Assembly (NCBI GenBank): GCA_017962865.1 | Contig: JAGCUM010000131.1 | Coordinates: 1-6,584, forward strand | Reading direction: 5' to 3' | From: Spirochaetales bacterium | Lineage (GTDB): Bacteria; Spirochaetota; Spirochaetia; Sphaerochaetales; Sphaerochaetaceae | DNA length: 6,584 nucleotides | In this document: one piece after another, positions 1-5,832 of the stretch | Position numbering within the stretch: position 1 is the stretch's first letter | Layout of the letters: every line of letters begins with the position of its first letter | Position numbers and translations under genes: made by a program | Notes under the pieces: model-generated | What the model saw: only the letters and a program-made list of their open reading frames with translations | Told to the model about the DNA's origin: nothing | Databases searched by the model: none

Positions 1-1
1 G

Positions 2-352
2 CAAGCCAAGGATTTTGCCCTGTCGTTCGTCGGCAGTCCTTTCTATGCAGATCATGTCAAAGGCCGTCAGGCCGAGAGCGAGCTCAGGTTCTATACCTGC
101 CTGCCGGAGTTGGGCGACATTGCAGTGGAAGGAGTGATGGACCTGATTGTCTTCGGTGATGATTACAATCTGGTCGTCGACTACAAGACCGACAGAACGA
201 AGGCTCCGCTTATCCACAAGAAGCAGATCACCACCTATGTGAAGGTTGCCGAGCAGCTCTTCGGAAAGAAGTGCTACGGAGTCCTCTACTACCTTCGCGA
301 CGGCAGTCTCGGAGACTTCTGGGATGAGGACGGAAATGCCGTTGACCTGTGA
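2..352 (+). CDS. C-terminal end of a RecB/AddA-type helicase-nuclease (partial, 5' end outside window)
   Basis: Reading frame 2 is open from the left edge to TGA at 350-352 and gives 116 residues. They look like the C-terminal PD-(D/E)XK nuclease domain found at the end of RecB and AddA proteins, which process double-strand DNA ends for recombinational repair. In visible residue numbering, the nuclease motifs are Glu27 in ESELRF, Asp47 in GVMDLI, Asp60 and Lys62 in VVDYKTDR (metal binding and catalysis), and Gln75/Tyr79 in QITTY. The order and spacing match the family. The helicase domains must lie upstream of the window. The protein ends about 40 residues after the last motif, as expected for a C-terminal nuclease domain. 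AddA is the usual form in Bacillota and RecB elsewhere; I cannot tell which from this fragment, so no symbol is given. The next gene starts at or just after its stop, suggesting co-transcription. Confidence 0.8.
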   Translation, partial: QAKDFALSFVGSPFYADHVKGRQAESELRFYTCLPELGDIAVEGVMDLIVFGDDYNLVVDYKTDRTKAPLIHKKQITTYVKVAEQLFGKKCYGVLYYLRDGSLGDFWDEDGNAVDL

Positions 353-378
353 AAGCAGTTGGGATAGATTCTAAAGCT

Positions 379-942
379 ATGGAAAAAGAATTCAAGAAAA
401 TGACTCTGACGGAGAAGCAGCTGGATTCCACCGAAATCTTTGACGGCAGGCTGCTCCATGTCTACAAGGACAATATTCTTCTTCCGAACGGGAAGAAAAG
501 CACACGCGAATACATAAAGCATCTGGGAGCAGTGGCAATAGTGGCCATGGACAACGAAGGACGCATTGCAGTCGAACACCAGTTTCGCTATCCGTTCCGT
601 GCAGAGCTTCTGGAGATTCCCGCTGGAAAGCTCGACTATGAAGGGGAGGACCCTCTGGAGGCTGCCAAGAGGGAACTGCGTGAGGAGACCGGAATCACAG
701 CTTCGGATTTCGAGTATCTGGGGCCGTTCTATCCCACATGTGCATACTCCACGGAAGTAATCCATCTGTTCTTTGCCTGGGGCCTTGAATTCGGCGAGCG
801 CGAACTTGACGATGATGAAAGCATCAACGTGGAAATGATCGAGATCAACGAGATGCTGGATAAGATCTTCAAGGGGGAGGTTCCCGACGGGAAGACCCAG
901 GCTGCCATCCTTCAGGTAGCTGCCAGAATGAGTCGACAGTAA
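379..942 (+). CDS. Nudix hydrolase, ADP-ribose pyrophosphatase type
   Basis: This predicted cytosolic enzyme should hydrolyse ADP-ribose or a related nucleoside diphosphate sugar to AMP and a sugar phosphate. The Nudix box is clear: GKLDYEGED followed by KRELREETGI, with the metal-binding REUxEExGU core at about residues 98-106 from the 379 start. One extra residue separates the first Gly from the first Glu, compared with the textbook GX5E spacing. Family hallmarks also visible are IFDGRLLHVYKD, STREYIKHLGAVAIV, HQFRYPF and LLEIPAGKL, in the order typical of ADP-ribose pyrophosphatases. The start is uncertain. GTG at 349 overlaps the upstream TGA by four bases, ATG 379 is the first ATG, and ATG 400 (MTLTEKQL) best matches the usual family N-terminus. 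None has a good Shine-Dalgarno site. The gene gives 187 residues from 379, a normal family length. Substrate is assigned by family resemblance only. Confidence 0.88.
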   Translation: MEKEFKKMTLTEKQLDSTEIFDGRLLHVYKDNILLPNGKKSTREYIKHLGAVAIVAMDNEGRIAVEHQFRYPFRAELLEIPAGKLDYEGEDPLEAAKRELREETGITASDFEYLGPFYPTCAYSTEVIHLFFAWGLEFGERELDDDESINVEMIEINEMLDKIFKGEVPDGKTQAAILQVAARMSRQ

Positions 943-1017
943 TGTTCGATTTTTGAATGATTCTGATAAAAAAGGTTCATTTTTCTCTGTTTTTTGTTCA
1001 AAAACGTTAAGAAATGC

Positions 1018-1047
1018 TTGATAAACGCACGCGTATGGTACTAATAT
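1018..1047 (+). promoter_or_regulatory. Predicted sigma-70-type promoter for malic enzyme
   Basis: TTGATA at 1018-1023 and TAATAT at 1042-1047 are each one mismatch from the -35 and -10 consensus and are separated by 18 bases. Transcription would begin near 1053, leaving a leader of about 32 bases before the ATG at 1085. No other pair of similar quality was seen in the 943-1084 gap. The assignment is from pattern only. Confidence 0.6.
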
Positions 1048-1052
1048 GAGGA

Positions 1053-1066
1053 TGCAAATCATTGCA
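1053..1066. promoter_or_regulatory. Inverted repeat at the predicted transcription start, possible operator
   Basis: TGCAA at 1053-1057 is mirrored by TTGCA at 1062-1066 with a four-base spacer, and the right half also sits in the palindrome ATTGCAAT (1061-1068). It lies just downstream of the predicted -10 box, where a bound repressor would block initiation. The half-sites are short, so chance occurrence is possible and no regulator is identified. Confidence 0.25.
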
Positions 1067-1072
1067 ATCAGA

Positions 1073-1081
1073 AAGAGGTGA
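1073..1081 (+). promoter_or_regulatory. Ribosome binding site of the malic enzyme gene
   Basis: AAGAGGTGA matches the anti-Shine-Dalgarno complement AGGAGGTGA with one mismatch. It ends three bases before the ATG at 1085, with the GAGG core seven bases away. It fixes the start of the malic enzyme and rules out the competing frame that would begin at 1062. Confidence 0.75.
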
Positions 1082-1084
1082 AAA

Positions 1085-2257
1085 ATGGATTACGCAAAGG
1101 AATCAGTCAAGAAGCATGCGGAATGGAGAGGTAAGATCGAGGTTATCGCCAAAGTTCCGGTCAACAATTCAGTGGATCTTTCACTGGCATATACTCCCGG
1201 TGTCGCTCAGCCCTGTCTTGAAATCCAGAAGGATATCAACAAGAGCTACGAGCTTACCAGAAGATGGAACATCTGCGCTGTCATTTCCGACGGAAGTGCT
1301 GTTCTCGGTCTCGGTGATATCGGACCTGAGGCAGGAATGCCTGTCATGGAAGGAAAGAGCGTTCTCTTCAAGGCCTTCGGCGATGTCGACGGATTCCCGC
1401 TCTGCGTGAAGACACAGGATGTAGACGAGTTCGTCAACACGGTCTACAACATCTCAGGTTCCTTCGGCGGAATCAACCTCGAGGATATTTCGGCTCCCCG
1501 TTGCTTCGAGATCGAGAGAAAGCTCAAGGAGAAGTGTGACATCCCAATCTTCCATGATGACCAGCACGGAACAGCCGTCATCACCCTCGCAGGTCTGACA
1601 AATGCCCTCAAGGTCGTCGGAAAGAAGAAGGAAGAGATCAGGATCGTCACCAACGGTGCAGGTGCAGCAGCAGTTGCAATCGTAAAGCTTCTGCTCTCAG
1701 CCGGTTACAAGAACATCACCATGTGTGACAGAAAGGGTGCCATCTACAAGGGCAGGGAAGGCCTGAACTGGATCAAGGAAGAGATGGCTGAAGTCACTAA
1801 CCTCGAAGGCAGGAAGGGAACTCTTGCAGACATGCTGGTAGGCGCAGACGTATTCATCGGTGTCTCCGCTCCGAAGCAGGTCACCAAGGAAATGGTCAGA
1901 ACCATGAACAAGGATGCCATCATCTTCGCATGTGCCAACCCCACACCGGAGATCTTCCCGGAAGAAGCCAAGGAAGGCGGTGCACTGATCGTCTCCACCG
2001 GAAGAAGCGACTATCCCAACCAGATCAACAACGTTCTGGCATTCCCCGGAATCTTCAGAGGAACATTCGATGTCAGAGCTTCCGACATCAATGAGGAGAT
2101 GAAGGTTGCAGCAGCAGAGGCCATCGCATCACTGGTAAGCGACGAAGAGCTTTCTGCAGACTACATCATCCCCAAGGCATTCGACCCGAGAGTCTGCCCC
2201 GCAGTCTCCAAGGCTGTTGCCGATGCCGCAAGAAGAACCGGAGTCGCAAGAATCTGA
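1085..2257 (+). CDS. Malic enzyme (oxaloacetate-decarboxylating malate dehydrogenase)
   Basis: The enzyme converts malate to pyruvate and CO2 with reduction of NAD or NADP, linking C4 acids to pyruvate in the cytosol. At 390 residues it is the compact bacterial form without the phosphotransacetylase-like C-terminal domain of E. coli MaeB. Residues expected from the family are present: catalytic Tyr36 in YTPGVA, SDGSAVLGLGDIG at 68-80, general base candidate Lys91 in EGKSVLFK, metal ligands Glu133/Asp134 in NLEDISAP and Asp159 in FHDDQHGTA. The Rossmann segment is VTNGAGAAAVAIVKLLL (188-204), with ACANPTPE at 282-289 and NQINNVLAFPGIFRG at 312-326. Cofactor preference is unresolved: Asp215 follows the second Rossmann strand, but relatives with this feature include NADP users. 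It has its own promoter, a strong ribosome binding site and its own terminator, so it appears monocistronic. Arginine codons are about 13 AGA of 17, suggesting high expression. Confidence 0.95.
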   Translation: MDYAKESVKKHAEWRGKIEVIAKVPVNNSVDLSLAYTPGVAQPCLEIQKDINKSYELTRRWNICAVISDGSAVLGLGDIGPEAGMPVMEGKSVLFKAFGDVDGFPLCVKTQDVDEFVNTVYNISGSFGGINLEDISAPRCFEIERKLKEKCDIPIFHDDQHGTAVITLAGLTNALKVVGKKKEEIRIVTNGAGAAAVAIVKLLLSAGYKNITMCDRKGAIYKGREGLNWIKEEMAEVTNLEGRKGTLADMLVGADVFIGVSAPKQVTKEMVRTMNKDAIIFACANPTPEIFPEEAKEGGALIVSTGRSDYPNQINNVLAFPGIFRGTFDVRASDINEEMKVAAAEAIASLVSDEELSADYIIPKAFDPRVCPAVSKAVADAARRTGVARI

Positions 2258-2265
2258 GGATTCTT
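2248..2265 (+). other. Hairpin spanning the malic enzyme stop codon
   Basis: AAGAATC (2248-2254) and GATTCTT (2259-2265) form a perfect seven-base-pair stem around the loop TGAG, whose first three bases are the TGA stop codon. It is not followed by a T run, so it is not itself an intrinsic terminator. It sits nine bases before the A-tract of the real terminator. It could stabilise the mRNA 3' end or be fortuitous. Confidence 0.4.
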
Positions 2266-2274
2266 CACCATATG

Positions 2275-2304
2275 AAAAAAGCTGCCGAAACCGGCAGCTT
2301 TTTT
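2275..2304. terminator. Bidirectional Rho-independent terminator between convergent genes
   Basis: A perfect seven-base-pair GC-rich stem, GCTGCCG (2281-2287) with CGGCAGC (2292-2298), encloses the loop AAAC. Six A (2275-2280) lie on its left and six T (2299-2304) on its right. It therefore terminates the malic enzyme transcript on the + strand (stop at 2257) and, read from the other side, the ior/aminotransferase transcript on the - strand (stop at 2327). Confidence 0.95.
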
Positions 2305-2326
2305 GTTTGTCCTGATAGTGTCTCTG

Positions 2327-3496
2327 TCAGCACATCTTCTTTTTCAGATCTGCCAGACGATCCAGGGCGGCATAGAGGGTCTCGTCCTTCTTTGCAAAGT
2401 GGAGTCTGATGATGTTCTGTACATCTTCCTCGAAGAACGATGTTCCCGGAACTGCAGATACTCCGACTTTTTCGGTCATTTCCTCGCAGAACTGGACATC
2501 GGTCTGTCCCTTCTTGAGGTAAGGAGCGATGTCTGCAAGCACGAAGTATGTGCCCTGAGGATCGGTGAACGGAATGCCGATATCACGCAAGCCGTCGGTG
2601 AAGATCTTCTTCATGTGGGCATAGTGGGCGCCGAACTCATCATAGTAGCTGTCTGGGAACTCAAGTCCTACGACTGCAGCTTCCATGAGAGGAGAGGCAC
2701 ATCCGACCGCGTTGAAATCATGGTACTGCTTGATGCGCTCCATGATCGGCTGCGGTGCGATTGCATAGCCGAGTCTCCAGCCTGTCACCGAATAGGTCTT
2801 GGAAAGGCTCGAGCAGCTTACGGTTCTCTCCCACATGCCGGGCAGGCTGTTCATGTAGATGTGCTTGTGGTTGTCATAGATTATGTGTTCATAGACCTCA
2901 TCCATGATTGCATACACATCGTACTTGATGCAGAGATCAGCGATGAGCTGAAGTTCTTCCAGAGTGAAGACCTTGCCGCTGGGGTTGGAGGGGTTGCAGA
3001 TCAGGATTGCCTTGACGTTGGGCTGCTTGAATGCATCCTCGAGGACCTGGGGGTCGAAGTTGAATGTCGGCGGTACCAGAGGTACGAAGACCGGCTCGCA
3101 GTCCGCCATGATGGTCTGTGCATAGTAGTTCTCGAAGTAGGGCGAGAAGATGATTACCTTGTCTCCTGGATTGGTCAGGGCGAACAGGGTATCAACCATC
3201 GCTTCGGTCGATCCTATGGTTGCAACGACCTCGGTTTCCGGATCAAGCTCCCTTCCCATGAAATGTCCGCACTTCTTGCAGAGAGCTCTTCTGTAGTTGG
3301 GTGCACCCATGGTGATGGCATACTGGTGGGGGCCCCGGTCACAGACTTCCTTGAGCCTGTCAGTCATTGCCTTCGGTGGGTCGAAATCGGGGAATCCCTG
3401 TGCAAGGTTTATTGCATTATGCGCGATAGCGATCCTTGTCATTCTCCTGATGACGGATTCGTTGAAATACTGGTTTCTTCTGCTCATCTCTTTCAT
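2327..3496 (-). CDS. Class I/II pyridoxal-phosphate aminotransferase, kynurenine/aromatic aminotransferase-like
   Basis: This cytosolic fold-type I PLP enzyme should interconvert an amino acid and its 2-oxoacid. The 389-residue protein has the whole family signature: NLAQGFPDFDPP (30-41), substrate-loop region HQYAITMGAPNYR (57-69), IGSTEAM (94-100), Asn171 in NPSNPSGK, Asp199 and Tyr202 in MDEVYEH (PLP ring contacts), Schiff-base Lys233 in SLSKTYSVTGWRLGYAIAP, and carboxylate-binding Arg364 in IIRLHFAKKDETL. The segments resemble the kynurenine aminotransferase/methionine aminotransferase/cysteine conjugate lyase branch rather than classical AspC. ATG 3496 is chosen because AAAGGGG (3505-3511) lies eight bases upstream; ATG 3487 is an alternative. 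It is the last gene of the ior transcription unit, 13 bases after iorB. That placement points to aromatic amino acids and arylpyruvates as substrates (inference). Oddity: Cys73 and Cys76 form a CKKC pair on a surface helix region where relatives that I recall lack it. Confidence 0.92.
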   Translation of the reverse strand: MKEMSRRNQYFNESVIRRMTRIAIAHNAINLAQGFPDFDPPKAMTDRLKEVCDRGPHQYAITMGAPNYRRALCKKCGHFMGRELDPETEVVATIGSTEAMVDTLFALTNPGDKVIIFSPYFENYYAQTIMADCEPVFVPLVPPTFNFDPQVLEDAFKQPNVKAILICNPSNPSGKVFTLEELQLIADLCIKYDVYAIMDEVYEHIIYDNHKHIYMNSLPGMWERTVSCSSLSKTYSVTGWRLGYAIAPQPIMERIKQYHDFNAVGCASPLMEAAVVGLEFPDSYYDEFGAHYAHMKKIFTDGLRDIGIPFTDPQGTYFVLADIAPYLKKGQTDVQFCEEMTEKVGVSAVPGTSFFEEDVQNIIRLHFAKKDETLYAALDRLADLKKKMC

Positions 3497-3509
3497 GGTA
3501 TCTGCCCCT

Positions 3510-4079
3510 TTATGAGTTTCTTCCCAACAGGAATGCCTTCTTGTTCATCTCGATGAACTTCTCAGGCACACTGGTAGCAATTGTATCAAGCCACTGCTCT
3601 TCGGTAAAGTCGAAGTGCCTTGAGAGTTTTCCCAGAAGCGCAAGGTTCACCGCCTTGACCGAACCGGCTTGTCTTGCAAGTGACAGAGCATCAAAACCTT
3701 CGAAAACAATGTCCAGTTTTGAAAGCTTACCTGCAAGATCTTCAGGATATTCAGCATTTCCGGTTATTACAGGCATCGGATTGATCTGCTGAAGATTTGT
3801 AATCAGAAGGCCGCCTTTCTTCAGATATTCGACATATCTTGCGGCTTCCAGGATCTCGAAGGAAATGATGATATCGGCCTGACCCCTGTCGATTACGGGG
3901 GAGAAGACCTTGTCGTCATAACGTACATAGGTCACTACGCTTCCGCCTCTCTGGCTCATGCCGTGGACCTCGCTGACCTTGACGTCAAGACCCTTTTCCA
4001 GGAAGAGCTTTCCCAGAAGCTTGCTTGCCAGAAGGGTACCCTGTCCGCCGACTCCGACAATCATTATGTTGCCTTTCAT
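3510..4079 (-). CDS. iorB: Indolepyruvate:ferredoxin oxidoreductase, beta subunit
   Basis: This is the small (gamma-domain type) subunit of the heteromeric 2-oxoacid oxidoreductase that converts an arylpyruvate plus CoA to aryl-acetyl-CoA, CO2 and reduced ferredoxin. The 189-residue length fits IorB. Diagnostic segments are the N-terminal strand and glycine loop IMIVGVGGQGTLLASKLLG (5-23), SEVHGMSQRGGSVVTYVRY (36-54) and ADIIISFEILEAARY (68-82). ATG 4079 is chosen over the in-frame upstream extension to 4130, because it has a near-perfect ribosome binding site six bases away and the extension would add 17 residues lying inside the ferredoxin-coding end of iorA. The start is separated from the iorA stop by one base, so translation is probably coupled, as expected for subunits needed in equal amounts. 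TAA stop at 3510-3512 overlaps the binding site of the next gene. Confidence 0.95.
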   Translation of the reverse strand: MKGNIMIVGVGGQGTLLASKLLGKLFLEKGLDVKVSEVHGMSQRGGSVVTYVRYDDKVFSPVIDRGQADIIISFEILEAARYVEYLKKGGLLITNLQQINPMPVITGNAEYPEDLAGKLSKLDIVFEGFDALSLARQAGSVKAVNLALLGKLSRHFDFTEEQWLDTIATSVPEKFIEMNKKAFLLGRNS

Positions 4080-4080
4080 C

Positions 4081-5817
4081 TCAAGCCTCCTTTCCGATGG
4101 CATTCTGCCTGCACAGCTGCGAGCACACATTGCATCCGACGCACTGTGTCTGGTCGATTACAGCCTTTTTGTCTACGATGCTTATCGCCGGGCATCCGAT
4201 CTTCATGCAGGCCTTGCAGCCTATGCACTTTGCACTGTTCACGGCAATCGGTCCGGGATGCTTTACCGTCTTGAGCAGGGCACACGGACGTCTGGAAATG
4301 ATTACCGACGGTTCTCCGCAGCCGACTTCTTCCTTGATTGCCCTGTCGCACTCCTCCAGATTATAGGGATCGACCACGCGTACGCGCCTGATCCCCACCG
4401 ACCTGCAGAGTGCTTCGAGGTCTATCTTGGTGCACGGATCACCCTTGAGGTTGAAACCCGTCGTCGGGTTCTGCTGGTGGCCCGTCATTCCTGTGGTGGA
4501 ATTGTCCAGGATAATCACCGTGGATTCGCTTTCGTTGTATGCGATGTTCACGAGGCCCGTGATTCCGCTGTGCATGAAGGTCGAATCTCCGATGACCGCT
4601 ACCGTCTTTCCCTGCCTTCCTGCAGCACCGACCTTGTTGAAGCCATGCAGTCCGGAAACGGAGGCACCCATGCAGATGGTTGTATCGGTTGCATTCAGCG
4701 GTGCCGTGGCTCCGAGGGTGTAGCATCCGATGTCGCCCAGGACGGTGAGATTGTTCTTCTTCAGTATGTAGTAGAGACCTCTGTGGGGGCATCCCGCACA
4801 CATCACGGGCGGGCGCACCGGAATGGTCTCCTCAAGCTTTTCTCCGCTCTGGAAGGGGATGCCGAGCTTCTCTGCAACCTTGTTGGGCATAAGCTCGTCG
4901 ATGTTACCGAACAGCTCCTTACCTGTAACTTTCACACCTATTGAGCAGCAATGGGCCTCGATTATGCCGTCAAGCTCCTCAACTACGATTACCTTTTCCA
5001 CCTTGTCCGCAAAGTCTCTGATGAGCTCTACCGGAAGCGGATTGACCATACCCAGCTTCAGGACCGGGTATCTGTCATTGCATACTTCCTTGACATAGTC
5101 ATAGCTGGTGGAGGAGGTGATGATTCCTATGGACTTGTCCGAACCTTCCTCAATGCGGTTGATGGGAGCTGTCTCCGCCCATTGTGTCAGATCACGTGTT
5201 CTCTGCTCCACGACCGGGTGGCGCTTCTTAGCCATGCCGGGCATCATGATGTACTTTGCGATGTTCTTCTCATAGGGCTTATCAGGGACATCCTGTCTGT
5301 CCGAAAGCTCCACGATGCTCTGGCAGTGTGCGATTCTGGTGCACATCTTCATCAGGACCGGGGTATCGAACTTCTCGGAAATCTCATAGGCAAGCTTCGT
5401 GAACTCCAGAGCCTCGGCTGAATCTGAAGGCTCGAGCATCGGAATCTTGGATGCGATTGCATAGTGGCGCGAGTCCTGTTCGTTCTGGGAACTGTGCATT
5501 CCCGGATCGTCCGCAACGCAGATGACCATTCCGGCATTCACTCCGGTATAGGAAATGGTGAACAGCGGGTCGGCAGCAACGTTCAGGCCTACATGCTTCA
5601 TTCCGCAGAAGCTTCTCTTTCCTGCAAGGGATGCACCGAAGGCAGCTTCCATTGCGACCTTCTCGTTAGGAGCCCATTCCGCATAGATTTCAGGATACTT
5701 TGCCGCAAACTCCGTGACCTCGGTGCTCGGGGTTCCCGGATAGCTTGAAACAAAGCTGCATCCTGCTTCATAAAGACCTCTTGCAAAGGCCTCGTTTCCC
5801 AACATCAGTTTCTTCAT
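4081..5817 (-). CDS. iorA: Indolepyruvate:ferredoxin oxidoreductase, alpha subunit (TPP and 2[4Fe-4S])
   Basis: This large catalytic subunit binds thiamine diphosphate and carries electrons to ferredoxin. The 578-residue protein contains, in order: an N-terminal pyrimidine-binding domain with SSYPGTPSTEV (24-34) and Glu52 in WAPNEKVAMEAAFGASLAGKR; the family-specific CAGCPHRG (340-347); GDIGCYTLGA (361-370); the TPP diphosphate/Mg motif GDST (410-413) to LDNSTTGMTG (437-446); and a C-terminal ferredoxin domain. The ferredoxin cysteines are 531, 534, 537 and 542 (Cx2Cx2Cx4CP) and 559, 562, 565 and 569 (Cx2Cx2Cx3C, followed by Arg rather than Pro). ATG 5817 (MKKLMLGNEAFARG) is chosen because GAGGAGG lies eight bases upstream; the frame is open to 5925, but that extension overlaps the CoA ligase and has no family resemblance. 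The TPP active site and both cluster sites look intact, so the enzyme should be functional and oxygen-sensitive. Aryl substrates are the family default, not proven here. Confidence 0.96.
   Translation of the reverse strand: MKKLMLGNEAFARGLYEAGCSFVSSYPGTPSTEVTEFAAKYPEIYAEWAPNEKVAMEAAFGASLAGKRSFCGMKHVGLNVAADPLFTISYTGVNAGMVICVADDPGMHSSQNEQDSRHYAIASKIPMLEPSDSAEALEFTKLAYEISEKFDTPVLMKMCTRIAHCQSIVELSDRQDVPDKPYEKNIAKYIMMPGMAKKRHPVVEQRTRDLTQWAETAPINRIEEGSDKSIGIITSSTSYDYVKEVCNDRYPVLKLGMVNPLPVELIRDFADKVEKVIVVEELDGIIEAHCCSIGVKVTGKELFGNIDELMPNKVAEKLGIPFQSGEKLEETIPVRPPVMCAGCPHRGLYYILKKNNLTVLGDIGCYTLGATAPLNATDTTICMGASVSGLHGFNKVGAAGRQGKTVAVIGDSTFMHSGITGLVNIAYNESESTVIILDNSTTGMTGHQQNPTTGFNLKGDPCTKIDLEALCRSVGIRRVRVVDPYNLEECDRAIKEEVGCGEPSVIISRRPCALLKTVKHPGPIAVNSAKCIGCKACMKIGCPAISIVDKKAVIDQTQCVGCNVCSQLCRQNAIGKEA
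4086..4093 (-). promoter_or_regulatory. Ribosome binding site of iorB
   Basis: On the minus strand AAAGGAGG lies six bases before the ATG at 4079, entirely inside the last codons of iorA. It decides the iorB start in favour of MKGNIM over the longer in-frame alternative. Confidence 0.85.
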
Positions 5818-5825
5818 TTGGCCTG

Positions 5826-5832
5826 CCTCCTC
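5826..5832 (-). promoter_or_regulatory. Ribosome binding site of iorA
   Basis: On the minus strand GAGGAGG lies eight bases before the ATG at 5817 and overlaps the TGA stop (5831-5833) of the CoA ligase gene. Ribosomes ending the ligase would therefore be delivered to the iorA start, which supports co-translation of the cassette. Confidence 0.85.

Noticed and set aside
975..1000. Two GTTCA repeats 21 bases apart upstream of the malic enzyme promoter, as activator half-sites
   Set aside because: Five-base direct repeats in AT-rich sequence are expected by chance and nothing else supports a binding site.
989..1005. AT-rich hairpin GTTTTT/AAAAAC after the Nudix gene as a possible terminator
   Set aside because: The stem is nearly all A-T and no T run follows, so it does not meet the criteria for an intrinsic terminator.
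289..1062. 257-codon - strand open frame antisense to the Nudix gene and the promoter gap
   Set aside because: The Nudix gene on the other strand has a complete catalytic box. The antisense translation has no recognisable domain and crosses the nuclease gene end.
2303..3556. Long open frame of 417 codons on the + strand, antisense to the aminotransferase
   Set aside because: It begins at TTG inside the terminator T-tract, has no ribosome binding site, and its translation shows no family motif, while the opposite strand encodes a full aminotransferase with all catalytic residues. It is a codon-bias shadow.
3958..4944. 328-codon + strand open frame antisense to iorB and iorA
   Set aside because: It overlaps two convincing genes, has an arginine/histidine/cysteine-rich composition without recognisable domains, and lacks a ribosome binding site.
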